From: Chitinophagaceae bacterium
GTDB lineage: Bacteria; Bacteroidota; Bacteroidia; Chitinophagales; Chitinophagaceae
Direction of reading: 5' to 3'
Assembly (NCBI GenBank): GCA_008080615.1
Contig: VIKJ01000131.1
Coordinates: 1 to 5,996, forward strand
Length of the DNA: 5,996 nt
Shown: piece after piece, positions 1 through 4,467 of the stretch
Numbering within the stretch: the stretch's first letter is position 1
How the letters are laid out: every line of letters begins with the position of its first letter
Made by a program: the position numbers and the translations under genes
Notes under the pieces: model-generated
Database searches by the model: none
Seen by the model: the letters and a program-made list of their open reading frames with translations, nothing else
What the model was told of the DNA's origin: nothing

Positions 1-115
1 ACGGGGCATCACCCCTCGCGTTAATGAATAAATAGGTATCAATTAAAAATCAGCAGTTGAGATTCTTAGCTCAAAAGAACTAACAATACATAACTACTGA
101 TAGGTAACTATAATT
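1..115. other. Non-coding stretch after rpmD, no rplO start visible
   Basis: These 115 AT-rich bases lie downstream of rpmD in the direction of transcription. In the usual spc order rplO (L15) would begin within a few tens of bases, but no reading frame here resembles an L15 N-terminus. The minus-strand ATG at 91-89 gives only three codons before a stop. The ATG at 9-7 opens a frame (Met-Pro-Arg) that leaves the window at once and does not look like L15. The plus strand has only short frames that stop by about position 33. A terminator-like fold occupies 45-101. A small GC-rich inverted repeat, GGGG/CCCC at 3-6 and 12-15, sits at the edge and may be part of something cut off. Confidence 0.6.
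45..101 (-). terminator. Possible intrinsic terminator after rpmD
   Basis: Read on the minus strand, ATCAGTAGTT (101-92) can pair with AACTGCTGAT (58-49) over 10 base pairs including one G-U wobble, and the second arm runs straight into a T-tract (49-45). A second hairpin lies inside: TTAGTTC (83-77) pairs with GAGCTAA (72-66) around a TTTT loop, 7 pairs with one wobble. A stem followed by U's just after a stop codon fits Rho-independent termination. Against it, the outer stem has only three G-C pairs and spans a large internal loop, so it may be weak or act as an attenuator. Confidence 0.42.
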
Positions 116-298
116 TTATGCAATCTCTTCAACCTTCACTAAATGGCTTACTTTATTAACCATTCCGAGAATTTGAGGAGTAGCTTCTACTTCTTTAGAG
201 GCGTTCATTTTTTTCAAACCTAAAGCAATCAATGTTTGCTTTTGACGCTCAGATCTGTCGATGCCGCTCTTTATTTGTGTAATCTTAATCTTTTTCAT
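116..298 (-). CDS. rpmD: Large-subunit ribosomal protein L30 (uL30)
   Basis: This 60-residue protein is the small L30 component of the 50S subunit, which binds 23S rRNA. It opens with the typical KKIKITQIKSGIDR strand and continues through RQKQTLIALGL and TPQILGMVNKVSHLV, the usual L30 pattern, and the length matches the bacterial family. I chose the ATG at 298-296 because family members begin right at this basic strand. The frame could be extended nine residues to a TTG at 325, but that extension (RSSNNILV) has no family resemblance. It follows rpsE after 53 bases. The stop codon at 118-116 is followed by a gap and a terminator-like fold instead of rplO. No SD precedes the start; a small AU-rich hairpin ends two bases before it. 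Confidence 0.95.
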   Translation of the reverse strand: MKKIKITQIKSGIDRSERQKQTLIALGLKKMNASKEVEATPQILGMVNKVSHLVKVEEIA

Positions 299-300
299 AA

Positions 301-315
301 CTAATATATTATTAG
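301..315 (-). promoter_or_regulatory. AU-rich hairpin just before the rpmD start
   Basis: On the mRNA strand CTAATA and TATTAG form a perfect 6-base-pair inverted repeat around a three-base loop, ending two bases before the rpmD ATG. Being all A-U apart from one pair it is weak. It could tune ribosome access, or be a chance product of AT-rich sequence. Confidence 0.3.
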
Positions 316-324
316 AAGACCGCA

Positions 325-340
325 AACCATTTTGATGGTT
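325..340 (-). promoter_or_regulatory. Hairpin in the rpsE-rpmD spacer
   Basis: AACCAT (340-335 on the mRNA strand) and ATGGTT (330-325) are perfect complements around a CAAA loop. It lies 11 bases after the rpsE stop codon. There is no U-tract, so it is not a standard intrinsic terminator. It may protect an mRNA 3' end or space the two genes; this role is inferred. Confidence 0.4.
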
Positions 341-351
341 GTAGGCTAAAT

Positions 352-873
352 CTATCCGTTAAATACTTTACTCAATTTGATGGTACGTCCCTTAGCAACC
401 TGAATAGGTTCTCTAAGAAGGCTTAAAGCTTTGATGGTTGCCTTAACCACGTTATGTGGATTAGCAGATCCTAAACTTTTGGCCAATACGTCGGTAACTC
501 CTGCGCTCTCTAATACAGCACGCATGCTACCTCCCGCAATTACACCCGCTCCATGTGCAGCTGGCTTAATGAGTACTTTTGCAGCACCTTCTTTAGCCCA
601 CTGTTCGTGAGGAACAGTACCATGCATGATAGGAACTTTAACGAGATTTTTCTTAGCATCTTCAATACCTTTAGCAATTGCTTCTTGTACTTCTTTTGCT
701 TTGCCGAGGCCTTGGCCTACAACACCATTCTCGTTACCCACTACTACTAGAGCAGAAAAGCTGAATGTACGACCACCCTTTGTGGTTTTAACCACACGGT
801 TAATGGCAACTACTTTATCCTTCAGTTCGATGTCACCACCCGCTTTTACTTTATTTACGCTTACTTTAGACAT
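352..873 (-). CDS. rpsE: Small-subunit ribosomal protein S5 (uS5)
   Basis: S5 is a 30S protein next to the decoding region; in well-studied bacteria it affects accuracy and its N-terminal loop is the site of spectinomycin-resistance changes. The 173 residues show both domains. The N-terminal double-stranded-RNA-binding-like domain covers about 19-82, with NRVVKTTKGGRTFSFSALVV at 25-44 and GLGKAKEVQEAI at 55-66. The C-terminal domain covers about 95-160, with HGAGVIAGGSMRAVLESAGV at 107-126 and GSANPHNVVKATI at 135-147. Length and ends are normal. The ATG at 873-871 matches the family start (MSKVSVNKVKAG) and is preceded by A-rich sequence without an SD. It lies 29 bases after rplR and 53 before rpmD, the normal spc order. 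The stop codon is TAG. Confidence 0.98.
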   Translation of the reverse strand: MSKVSVNKVKAGGDIELKDKVVAINRVVKTTKGGRTFSFSALVVVGNENGVVGQGLGKAKEVQEAIAKGIEDAKKNLVKVPIMHGTVPHEQWAKEGAAKVLIKPAAHGAGVIAGGSMRAVLESAGVTDVLAKSLGSANPHNVVKATIKALSLLREPIQVAKGRTIKLSKVFNG

Positions 874-902
874 TTATTGAGCGATTAATTGATGTTAGCA
901 AA

Positions 903-1253
903 TTAAAATTGAAGTCCACCTTCTCTTGCACCGTCAGCAACAGACTTTACACGACCGTGGTAGAGATTTCCACCTCTGTCGAAAACACATATAGTTACAC
1001 CGAGTGCTATAGCTTTTTGTGCAATTGAAGCACCAACCATTTTAGACTTCTCAATTTTTGTAACTTTTTGTGCAGCAATATCTTTATCGCGAGAAGAAGC
1101 AGCTACCAAAGTAACTCCACTATTATCGTCGATCAATTGCGCATAAATTTCTGCATTGCTTCTGTATACTGCCAGGCGAGGCTTTACAGCTGTACCAGCA
1201 ACTTTTTTACGGATGCGGTATCTGATTTTCTGCCTTTGAATAAGTTTACCCAT
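903..1253 (-). CDS. rplR: Large-subunit ribosomal protein L18 (uL18)
   Basis: L18 binds 5S rRNA, with L5, in the central protuberance of the 50S subunit. The 116-residue product has the basic N-terminal tail (RQKIRYRIRKKVAG, 7-20), the PRLAVYRSNAEIYAQLIDD segment (25-43) and the C-terminal signature FDRGGNLYHGRVKSVADGAR (91-110) ending in EGGLQF, the usual end of bacterial L18. Length is typical. The ATG at 1253-1251 gives the family start MGKLIQRQKIRYRIRKK. It follows rplF after a 54-base spacer and precedes rpsE by 29. A GGAGGT lies 15 bases upstream of the ATG, too far for usual SD pairing, and it is buried in a hairpin (1268-1290). Confidence 0.98.
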   Translation of the reverse strand: MGKLIQRQKIRYRIRKKVAGTAVKPRLAVYRSNAEIYAQLIDDNSGVTLVAASSRDKDIAAQKVTKIEKSKMVGASIAQKAIALGVTICVFDRGGNLYHGRVKSVADGAREGGLQF

Positions 1254-1267
1254 TTTGTTTTATTTGT

Positions 1268-1290
1268 AACCTCCGATGCGGCCGGAAGTT
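1268..1290 (-). promoter_or_regulatory. Hairpin sequestering an SD-like GGAGGU upstream of rplR
   Basis: On the mRNA strand AACTTCCG (1290-1283) pairs with CGGAGGTT (1275-1268) over 8 base pairs with one G-U wobble, leaving a 7-base loop. The GGAGGT (1274-1269) is wholly inside the stem. The distance from it to the rplR ATG is 15 bases. The arms are GC-rich compared with the surrounding A-rich spacer, so this is one of the more stable folds in the window. It could hold a ribosome-binding site closed, or be an autoregulatory protein site; both are inference. Confidence 0.5.
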
Positions 1291-1307
1291 TGTTTGTTGA
1301 TTAGTTA

Positions 1308-1862
1308 TTATTTACCTGCTGCTTTACCTGCTTTTCTTCTTAAGATCTCACCAGCATATTTAACACCTTTTCCTTTGTACGGCTCAGGCTTACGTAAGCC
1401 ACGTAATTTAGCAGCTACTTGCCCAATCAATTGTTTGTCTATTCCTTCTAAGAAGATCTTAGGGTTTTGACCTTTTTCTGTAGTAGTAGTAACTTTTAAC
1501 TCACTAGGTACTTCAAAAATAATATTGTGAGAATAACCTAAAGCAAGGTCTAATAAATTACCAGTGTTAGCAGCTTTAAAACCTACACCCACTAATTCCA
1601 ATTCTTTCTTATATCCTTCAGTTACCCCTTTTACCATATTGTTTACCAATGAACGGTATAAACCATGCATTGCACGATGGCGAATTTGGTCTGTAGGACG
1701 AACGAAAGTCATTTCATTATCCTTAATTTCTACTTTGATATCTCTATCAATTGCTTCTTTCAATTCTCCCTTTGGTCCTTTTACGGTTACTACATTTTCA
1801 GCGTTCACTGAAAGTGTAACTCCACTTGGGATAACTACTGGTTGTTTACCTATACGAGACAT
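1308..1862 (-). CDS. rplF: Large-subunit ribosomal protein L6 (uL6)
   Basis: L6 is a 50S protein with two similar domains that binds 23S rRNA near the sarcin-ricin loop and the factor-binding site. The 184 residues show the N-terminal start MSRIGKQPVVIPSGV, the first-domain motif VTVKGPKGEL (25-34), a linker helix RAMHGLYRSLVNNMVKGVTE (63-82), the second domain from about 83 (GYKKELELVGVGFKA, 83-97) and the C-terminal signature KPEPYKGKGVKYAGE (158-172). Length is normal. The ATG at 1862-1860 is the conserved start; the leader is A-rich with no SD. It lies 77 bases after the truncated rpsH, one of the longest spacers here, which has competing hairpins, and 54 bases before rplR. Confidence 0.98.
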   Translation of the reverse strand: MSRIGKQPVVIPSGVTLSVNAENVVTVKGPKGELKEAIDRDIKVEIKDNEMTFVRPTDQIRHRAMHGLYRSLVNNMVKGVTEGYKKELELVGVGFKAANTGNLLDLALGYSHNIIFEVPSELKVTTTTEKGQNPKIFLEGIDKQLIGQVAAKLRGLRKPEPYKGKGVKYAGEILRRKAGKAAGK

Positions 1863-1883
1863 AGTCGATTTTTAAATTTATTA

Positions 1884-1936
1884 TGAACTGGTTCCGTGTT
1901 CAGCCACGACTAAGAGGCTTAATTGTCGGAACAATT
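1884..1936 (-). promoter_or_regulatory. Competing RNA folds in the rpsH-rplF spacer
   Basis: Read on the mRNA strand, AATTGT (1936-1931) and ACAATT (1926-1921) form a perfect 6-bp stem closed by a TCCG loop, a UNCG-type tetraloop. The bases GTTCCG (1932-1927), spanning that loop, are also the perfect complement of CGGAAC (1896-1891), giving an alternative long-range stem that can hold an inner AGCC/GGCT helix (1919-1916 with 1905-1902). A third small repeat, GAAC/GTTC, lies at 1893-1884. The first two folds exclude each other. That is the layout of a switch, but short repeats in 77 bases can also arise by chance. Confidence 0.35.
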
Positions 1937-1939
1937 TAT

Positions 1940-2224
1940 TTATGAAATATAACACAACACTTCACCACCAACATTCTGCGCTTTAGCTTGCTTATCTGTT
2001 AATACTCCTTTTGAAGTACTTAAAATAGCTACACCTAATCCATTGATTACACGCTTAATTTCAGCAGGCTTTGCATACTGACGTAAACCCGGACGGCTTA
2101 CTCTTTCTAAAGAACGGATAGCAGGAACCTTTGTATTAGGATCGTATTTCAACGCGATCTTAATAAGGCCTTGTTTGTTATCGTCTTCGAACTTGTATTT
2201 CAGGATATAACCCTGATCATACAA
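1940..2224 (-). CDS. rpsH: Small-subunit ribosomal protein S8 (uS8), N-terminally truncated
   Basis: S8 binds the central domain of 16S rRNA and in E. coli represses the spc operon. The 94 residues here match the S8 region that begins near E. coli residue 40 (LYDQGYILKYKFEDD) and run to the normal C-terminus, with RVSRPGLRQY (41-50), GVAILSTSKGVLTDKQA (64-80, including the RNA-binding STSKG) and VGGEVLCYI. Bacterial S8 is about 130 residues, so roughly 38 are missing: the first helix with its DPIADYLTR-type motif, the first strand and most of the second helix. The frame is closed two codons upstream by TAA. The only upstream initiation codon is a TTG at 2224-2222, and no in-frame ATG exists anywhere. 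The spacer to rpsN is 51 bases, too short for the missing part. Either the gene is broken or the sequence has a deletion artefact. Confidence 0.85.
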   Translation of the reverse strand: MYDQGYILKYKFEDDNKQGLIKIALKYDPNTKVPAIRSLERVSRPGLRQYAKPAEIKRVINGLGVAILSTSKGVLTDKQAKAQNVGGEVLCYIS

Positions 2225-2230
2225 GATTTA

Positions 2231-2242
2231 ATTATTATTATT
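2231..2242. repeat. (ATT)4 triplet repeat upstream of the truncated rpsH
   Basis: Four ATT triplets in a row lie seven bases upstream of the point where S8 homology begins. On the mRNA strand they read AAT and supply stop codons in the frame reading TAA. Simple repeats are prone to slippage, so this sits suggestively close to the apparent deletion junction. Confidence 0.7.
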
Positions 2243-2275
2243 CTAGTTCTAAATTTTGTTTACCAAACCGGAATA

Positions 2276-2545
2276 TTACCAGCTCGCTTTTTTAACACCC
2301 GGAATCATTCCGTTCAATGCCATATCACGGAACATAATCCTTGATAAGCCAAAGTAACGCATGTAACCTTTAGGTCTTCCTGTAAGCTGACAACGGTTTT
2401 TCAAACGTACCGGAGAAGCATTTTTAGGAAGCAAGTCTAGCCCTGCGTAATCACCTGCTGCTTTTAAAGCTGCACGTTTTTCGGCATACTGTGCTACCAT
2501 TTTCTCCCGCTTTCTTTGTCTGGCTTTTACTGATTCTTTTGCCAT
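2276..2545 (-). CDS. rpsN: Small-subunit ribosomal protein S14 (uS14), zinc-free type
   Basis: S14 is a 30S head protein assembled near S3 and S10 and bound to 16S rRNA. At 89 residues it is the longer, zinc-independent (C-minus) form: only one cysteine (Cys52) is present and the paired CxxC motifs of the short, zinc-binding form are absent. The N-terminal half is a basic helix (VKARQRKREKMVAQYAEKRA, 6-25). The C-terminal half has the family signature RCQLTGRPKGYMRYFGLSR (51-69) and ends GVKKASW, the usual terminus. The ATG at 2545-2543 gives the conserved MAKESVKARQ start. It follows rplE after 24 bases, with an A/T-rich leader and no SD. The truncated rpsH begins 51 bases after its stop codon. 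Confidence 0.98.
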   Translation of the reverse strand: MAKESVKARQRKREKMVAQYAEKRAALKAAGDYAGLDLLPKNASPVRLKNRCQLTGRPKGYMRYFGLSRIMFRDMALNGMIPGVKKASW

Positions 2546-2569
2546 AATGTTGTAAAATTCTGTGTTTAA

Positions 2570-3142
2570 TTAATCTTTCTTGGTTGTTCCTTTAAATGGC
2601 ATTCCCAATTCTTTAAGCAACTCATATGCTTCTTCATTGGTATTTGCACTTGTAACAAAAGTGATATCCAAACCGGTAATCTTATTCACTTTATCGATAT
2701 CGATTTCAGGGAAAATGATTTGTTCAGTTACACCTAAAGTATAGTTACCTCTTCCGTCAAAAGCTTTATCGCTGATTCCTTTAAAGTCACGAACACGTGG
2801 CAAAGCAACAGAAACTAATCTGTCTAGGAATTCATACATTTTCTCTCCTCTTAAAGTTACACGGGCACCAATTGGCATTCCCTTACGTAACTTAAAGTTA
2901 GAAATGTCTTTTTTAGACATTGTTGGAACAGCTTTCTGACCAGTGATGGTGTTTAGCTCTTCAACAGCAATATCAACCAATTTCTTATCTGTAACCGCTC
3001 CGTTAACACCACGGTTAATACAGATTTTTTCTAACTTAGGAGCTTGCATTACAGTTTTGTAAGCAAACTTCTTCATCAAAGCAGGTACAACATCTTTGCT
3101 GTACTTCGTTGCTAATCTTGGTGTATATTTTTCAGTACTCAT
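2570..3142 (-). CDS. rplE: Large-subunit ribosomal protein L5 (uL5)
   Basis: L5 binds 5S rRNA in the central protuberance and contacts the 30S head and P-site tRNA. The 190 residues show the N-terminal MSTEKYTPRLATKYSKDV, the signature APKLEKICINRGVNGAV (34-50), GQKAVPTMSKKDISNFKLRK (68-87), GMPIGARVTLRG (88-99), the helix YEFLDRLVSVALPRVRDFKG (103-122) and the C-terminal GLDITFVTSANTNEEAYELL (157-176). Length is slightly above the E. coli form, as in relatives. The ATG at 3142-3140 shares its A with the rplX stop (TAATG). Unlike nearly all other starts here it has a strong SD core, GGAGGT at 3157-3152, nine bases upstream inside the rplX coding end, so coupled translation is likely. In E. 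coli this start region is where S8 represses the operon. Confidence 0.98.
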   Translation of the reverse strand: MSTEKYTPRLATKYSKDVVPALMKKFAYKTVMQAPKLEKICINRGVNGAVTDKKLVDIAVEELNTITGQKAVPTMSKKDISNFKLRKGMPIGARVTLRGEKMYEFLDRLVSVALPRVRDFKGISDKAFDGRGNYTLGVTEQIIFPEIDIDKVNKITGLDITFVTSANTNEEAYELLKELGMPFKGTTKKD

Positions 3143-3480
3143 TATTTGATTACCTCCCCAGATTTTTTAGATACACGTATTAATTTACCATTTTCACGGG
3201 TACGCTTTACTTTAGTTGGCTCACTTGTCTTAGCATCCCACAACATAATGTTGCTGATATTAATTGGCGCTTCAACTTTAACGATACCACCTTTAGTGTT
3301 TTGTGCAGATGGCTTTGTGTGCTTGGTAACAATATTCACACCTTCAACAACTACACGTCCTTTATCTACAATTACTTCCAACACTTTTCGTGGCTTTTTC
3401 AAATCCTTATCATCACCGGCAATAACCACTACGGTGTCACCTTTTTTGATGCTGAATTTGGCTTTAAATCTTGTACTCAT
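3142..3480 (-). CDS. rplX: Large-subunit ribosomal protein L24 (uL24)
   Basis: L24 binds the 5' domain of 23S rRNA and starts 50S assembly. The 112-residue product carries the KOW motif near the N-terminus (IKKGDTVVVIAGDDKD, 11-26, then KPRKVLEVIVDKGRVVVEG, 29-47), followed by the rRNA-binding segment VNIVTKHTKPS (48-58), GGIVKVEAPINISNIMLWD (64-82) and the basic tail, matching bacterial L24 in order and length. The ATG at 3480-3478 is the family start. Its leader carries two copies of a CTAAA-type heptad, nearly identical to the end of the rplN leader. The last codons contain an SD for rplE, and the TAA stop overlaps the rplE ATG by one base. Confidence 0.98.
   Translation of the reverse strand: MSTRFKAKFSIKKGDTVVVIAGDDKDLKKPRKVLEVIVDKGRVVVEGVNIVTKHTKPSAQNTKGGIVKVEAPINISNIMLWDAKTSEPTKVKRTRENGKLIRVSKKSGEVIK
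3152..3157 (-). promoter_or_regulatory. Shine-Dalgarno for rplE inside the rplX end
   Basis: On the mRNA strand GGAGGT (within GGGGAGGT) stands nine bases before the rplE ATG. It is encoded by the Gly-Glu-Val codons near the L24 C-terminus. It is the only SD core in the window at a usable distance from a start, and it coincides with the only gene overlap, so it decides the start and suggests stop-start reinitiation. Confidence 0.75.
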
Positions 3481-3482
3481 TT

Positions 3483-3502
3483 TATTTAGCTTTTAGCTTT
3501 TT
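3483..3502 (-). repeat. Short heptad repeat in the rplX leader
   Basis: On the mRNA strand the heptads CTAAAAG (3496-3490) and CTAAATA (3489-3483) follow an A-run ending in G, directly before AAA and the rplX ATG. It belongs to the same CYNAAAG-like pattern as the larger repeat before rplN. It supplies the A-rich leader typical of SD-poor initiation. Confidence 0.5.
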
Positions 3503-3871
3503 TTATAATACTTCAGGAGCAAGAGAAATAATCTTCATGTATCCTTTATCACGCAACTCTCTTGCTACTGGTCCGAATATACGTGTACCGCGAGGCTCGT
3601 CTGAGTTGTTTAACAACACAACAGCGTTGTCATCAAAACGGATATAAGAACCATCTTTTCTGCGAAGCTTGTTTTTGGTACGAACAATTACTGCTTTAGA
3701 AACCGTTCCTTTTTTAACGCCGCCTGCAGGGATTGCATCTTTTACCGTAACAACAATTTTATCGCCGATTTTAGCATAATCCTGTCCGCTGTTACCCAGT
3801 ACTTTGATACAAAGCACTTCTTTTGCACCACTATTGTCAGCTACGTTTAATCTGCTTTCTTGCTGAATCAT
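3503..3871 (-). CDS. rplN: Large-subunit ribosomal protein L14 (uL14)
   Basis: L14 is a 23S rRNA-binding protein that forms an intersubunit bridge and is the docking site for the silencing factor RsfS. The 122-residue product matches the near-invariant family along its length: MIQQESRLNVADNSGAKEVL (1-20), VTVKDAIPAGGVKKG (41-55), AVIVRTKNKLRRKDGSYIRF (60-79), then GTRIFGPVARELRDKG (95-110) and the terminal MKIISLAPEVL. Length equals the usual 122-123. The ATG at 3871-3869 is the universal start. It is the first gene of the spc block and lies behind the longest spacer in the window (87 bases from rpsQ), matching the S10/spc operon boundary of E. coli. That spacer holds a 35-base heptad repeat next to the ATG; I found no convincing promoter in it. 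Confidence 0.98.
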   Translation of the reverse strand: MIQQESRLNVADNSGAKEVLCIKVLGNSGQDYAKIGDKIVVTVKDAIPAGGVKKGTVSKAVIVRTKNKLRRKDGSYIRFDDNAVVLLNNSDEPRGTRIFGPVARELRDKGYMKIISLAPEVL

Positions 3872-3874
3872 TTT

Positions 3875-3909
3875 ATTTAAGCTTTGGGCTCTCAGCTTTT
3901 GGCTTTGAG
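3875..3909 (-). repeat. Five-unit imperfect heptad repeat in the rpsQ-rplN spacer
   Basis: On the mRNA strand five consecutive 7-base units run up to three bases before the rplN ATG. The consensus is about CYNAAAG: CTCAAAG at 3909-3903, CCAAAAG at 3902-3896, CTGAGAG at 3895-3889, CCCAAAG at 3888-3882 and the degenerate CTTAAAT at 3881-3875. The same tract can be seen as an imperfect 14-base direct repeat (3880-3893 and 3894-3907). It sits at the S10/spc boundary. It may be a slipped-strand expansion of an A-rich leader. Confidence 0.6.
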
Positions 3910-3958
3910 CAGTTTTTACTATTCTTTGTTAGCAATTGTTTTGTACAACCGCCTAAAC

Positions 3959-4216
3959 TTATTTCGCTTTTTCAATTACTTCAACCAGTCTCCAACGCTT
4001 AGTTTTACTAAGTGGACGAGTTTCCATAATCTTTACTACATCACCGATAGTGCACTCTCCCTTCTCATCATGAGCATGGAACTTGGTCGTTTTCTTTACG
4101 AACTTACCGTAGATAGGGTGTTTTACTTTTCTTTCAACCGCAACAGTGATGGTTTTATCCATTTTATCGCTGGTAACGATCCCTGTCCTTGTTTTGCGCA
4201 AATTTCTTTCAGCCAT
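3959..4216 (-). CDS. rpsQ: Small-subunit ribosomal protein S17 (uS17)
   Basis: S17 is a primary 16S rRNA-binding protein of the 30S body with an OB fold. The 85-residue product begins MAERNLRKTRTGIVTSDKMD, continues with KTITVAVERKVKHPIYGK (21-38) and ends with the family signature GDVVKIMETRPLSKTKRWRL (58-77). Length is typical. The ATG at 4216-4214 is the family start, 17 bases after the rpmC stop, with an A-rich leader and no SD. It is the last gene of the S10 block; the next gene, rplN, is 87 bases on. Confidence 0.98.
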   Translation of the reverse strand: MAERNLRKTRTGIVTSDKMDKTITVAVERKVKHPIYGKFVKKTTKFHAHDEKGECTIGDVVKIMETRPLSKTKRWRLVEVIEKAK

Positions 4217-4233
4217 TGTGTTTAATTTATGGT

Positions 4234-4449
4234 TTAAATACCCATTTCTTTTTTCTTCAATTCCGTTTTCAAACGGGCGATATCTCTACGAAGACCGCGG
4301 ATATTCATTGGATTTTCCAATGGAGAGATTGCGTGAGCAAACTCCAATTTTTTTAATCTCAATTGATCTTCCTGGATCTTTGCCTTCAGATCTACAACTG
4401 TAAGATCTTTCAGGTTTTTATTGAATTCGTATGTTTTTTTATTAGCCAT
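4234..4449 (-). CDS. rpmC: Large-subunit ribosomal protein L29 (uL29)
   Basis: L29 is a small two-helix protein beside the exit of the polypeptide tunnel, next to L23, where nascent-chain factors dock. The 71-residue product shows the first helix (DLTVVDLKAKIQEDQLRLKK, 15-34), the short turn FAHAISPLENP (37-47) and the second-helix signature MNIRGLRRDIARLKTEL (48-64). It is a few residues longer at the N-terminus (ANKKTYEFNKN) than E. coli L29. The ATG at 4449-4447 follows the rplP stop by 18 bases, with an A-run leader and no SD. The next gene is rpsQ, 17 bases on. Confidence 0.97.
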   Translation of the reverse strand: MANKKTYEFNKNLKDLTVVDLKAKIQEDQLRLKKLEFAHAISPLENPMNIRGLRRDIARLKTELKKKEMGI

Positions 4450-4467
4450 TGCAATTTCTTTTTTTGG

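Noticed and set aside
1..9. ATG at 9-7 on the minus strand as the start of rplO
   Set aside because: The only visible residues, Met-Pro-Arg, do not resemble the L15 start and nothing more of the frame is in the window.
299..325. Nine-residue N-terminal extension of rpmD from a TTG at 325
   Set aside because: L30 proteins begin at the KKIKITQIKS strand, an ATG is available there (298-296), and the extension has no family likeness and overlaps a spacer hairpin.
553..880. Plus-strand open frames opposite rpsE
   Set aside because: They are antisense shadows of a well-conserved gene, with no recognisable domain or leader of their own.
1564..1875. Plus-strand open frame opposite rplF (103 codons)
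   Set aside because: Antisense shadow; the conserved L6 product on the minus strand explains the sequence.
2200..2220. ATG at 2220-2218 as a start for rpsH
   Set aside because: It is in a different frame from S8 and meets a stop (TGA) after six codons.
3911..3958. Possible spc promoter in the rpsQ-rplN spacer
   Set aside because: No match to the Bacteroidota TTTG / TAnnTTTG pattern, and the best sigma-70-like boxes are poor. The TTGTACAA palindrome at 3941-3948 is short and can be chance.
3146..4403. Plus-strand open frames opposite rplX, rpsQ and rpmC
   Set aside because: Hydrophobic-looking translations arise from reading Lys-rich ribosomal genes backward (AAA becomes Phe); no support for real genes.
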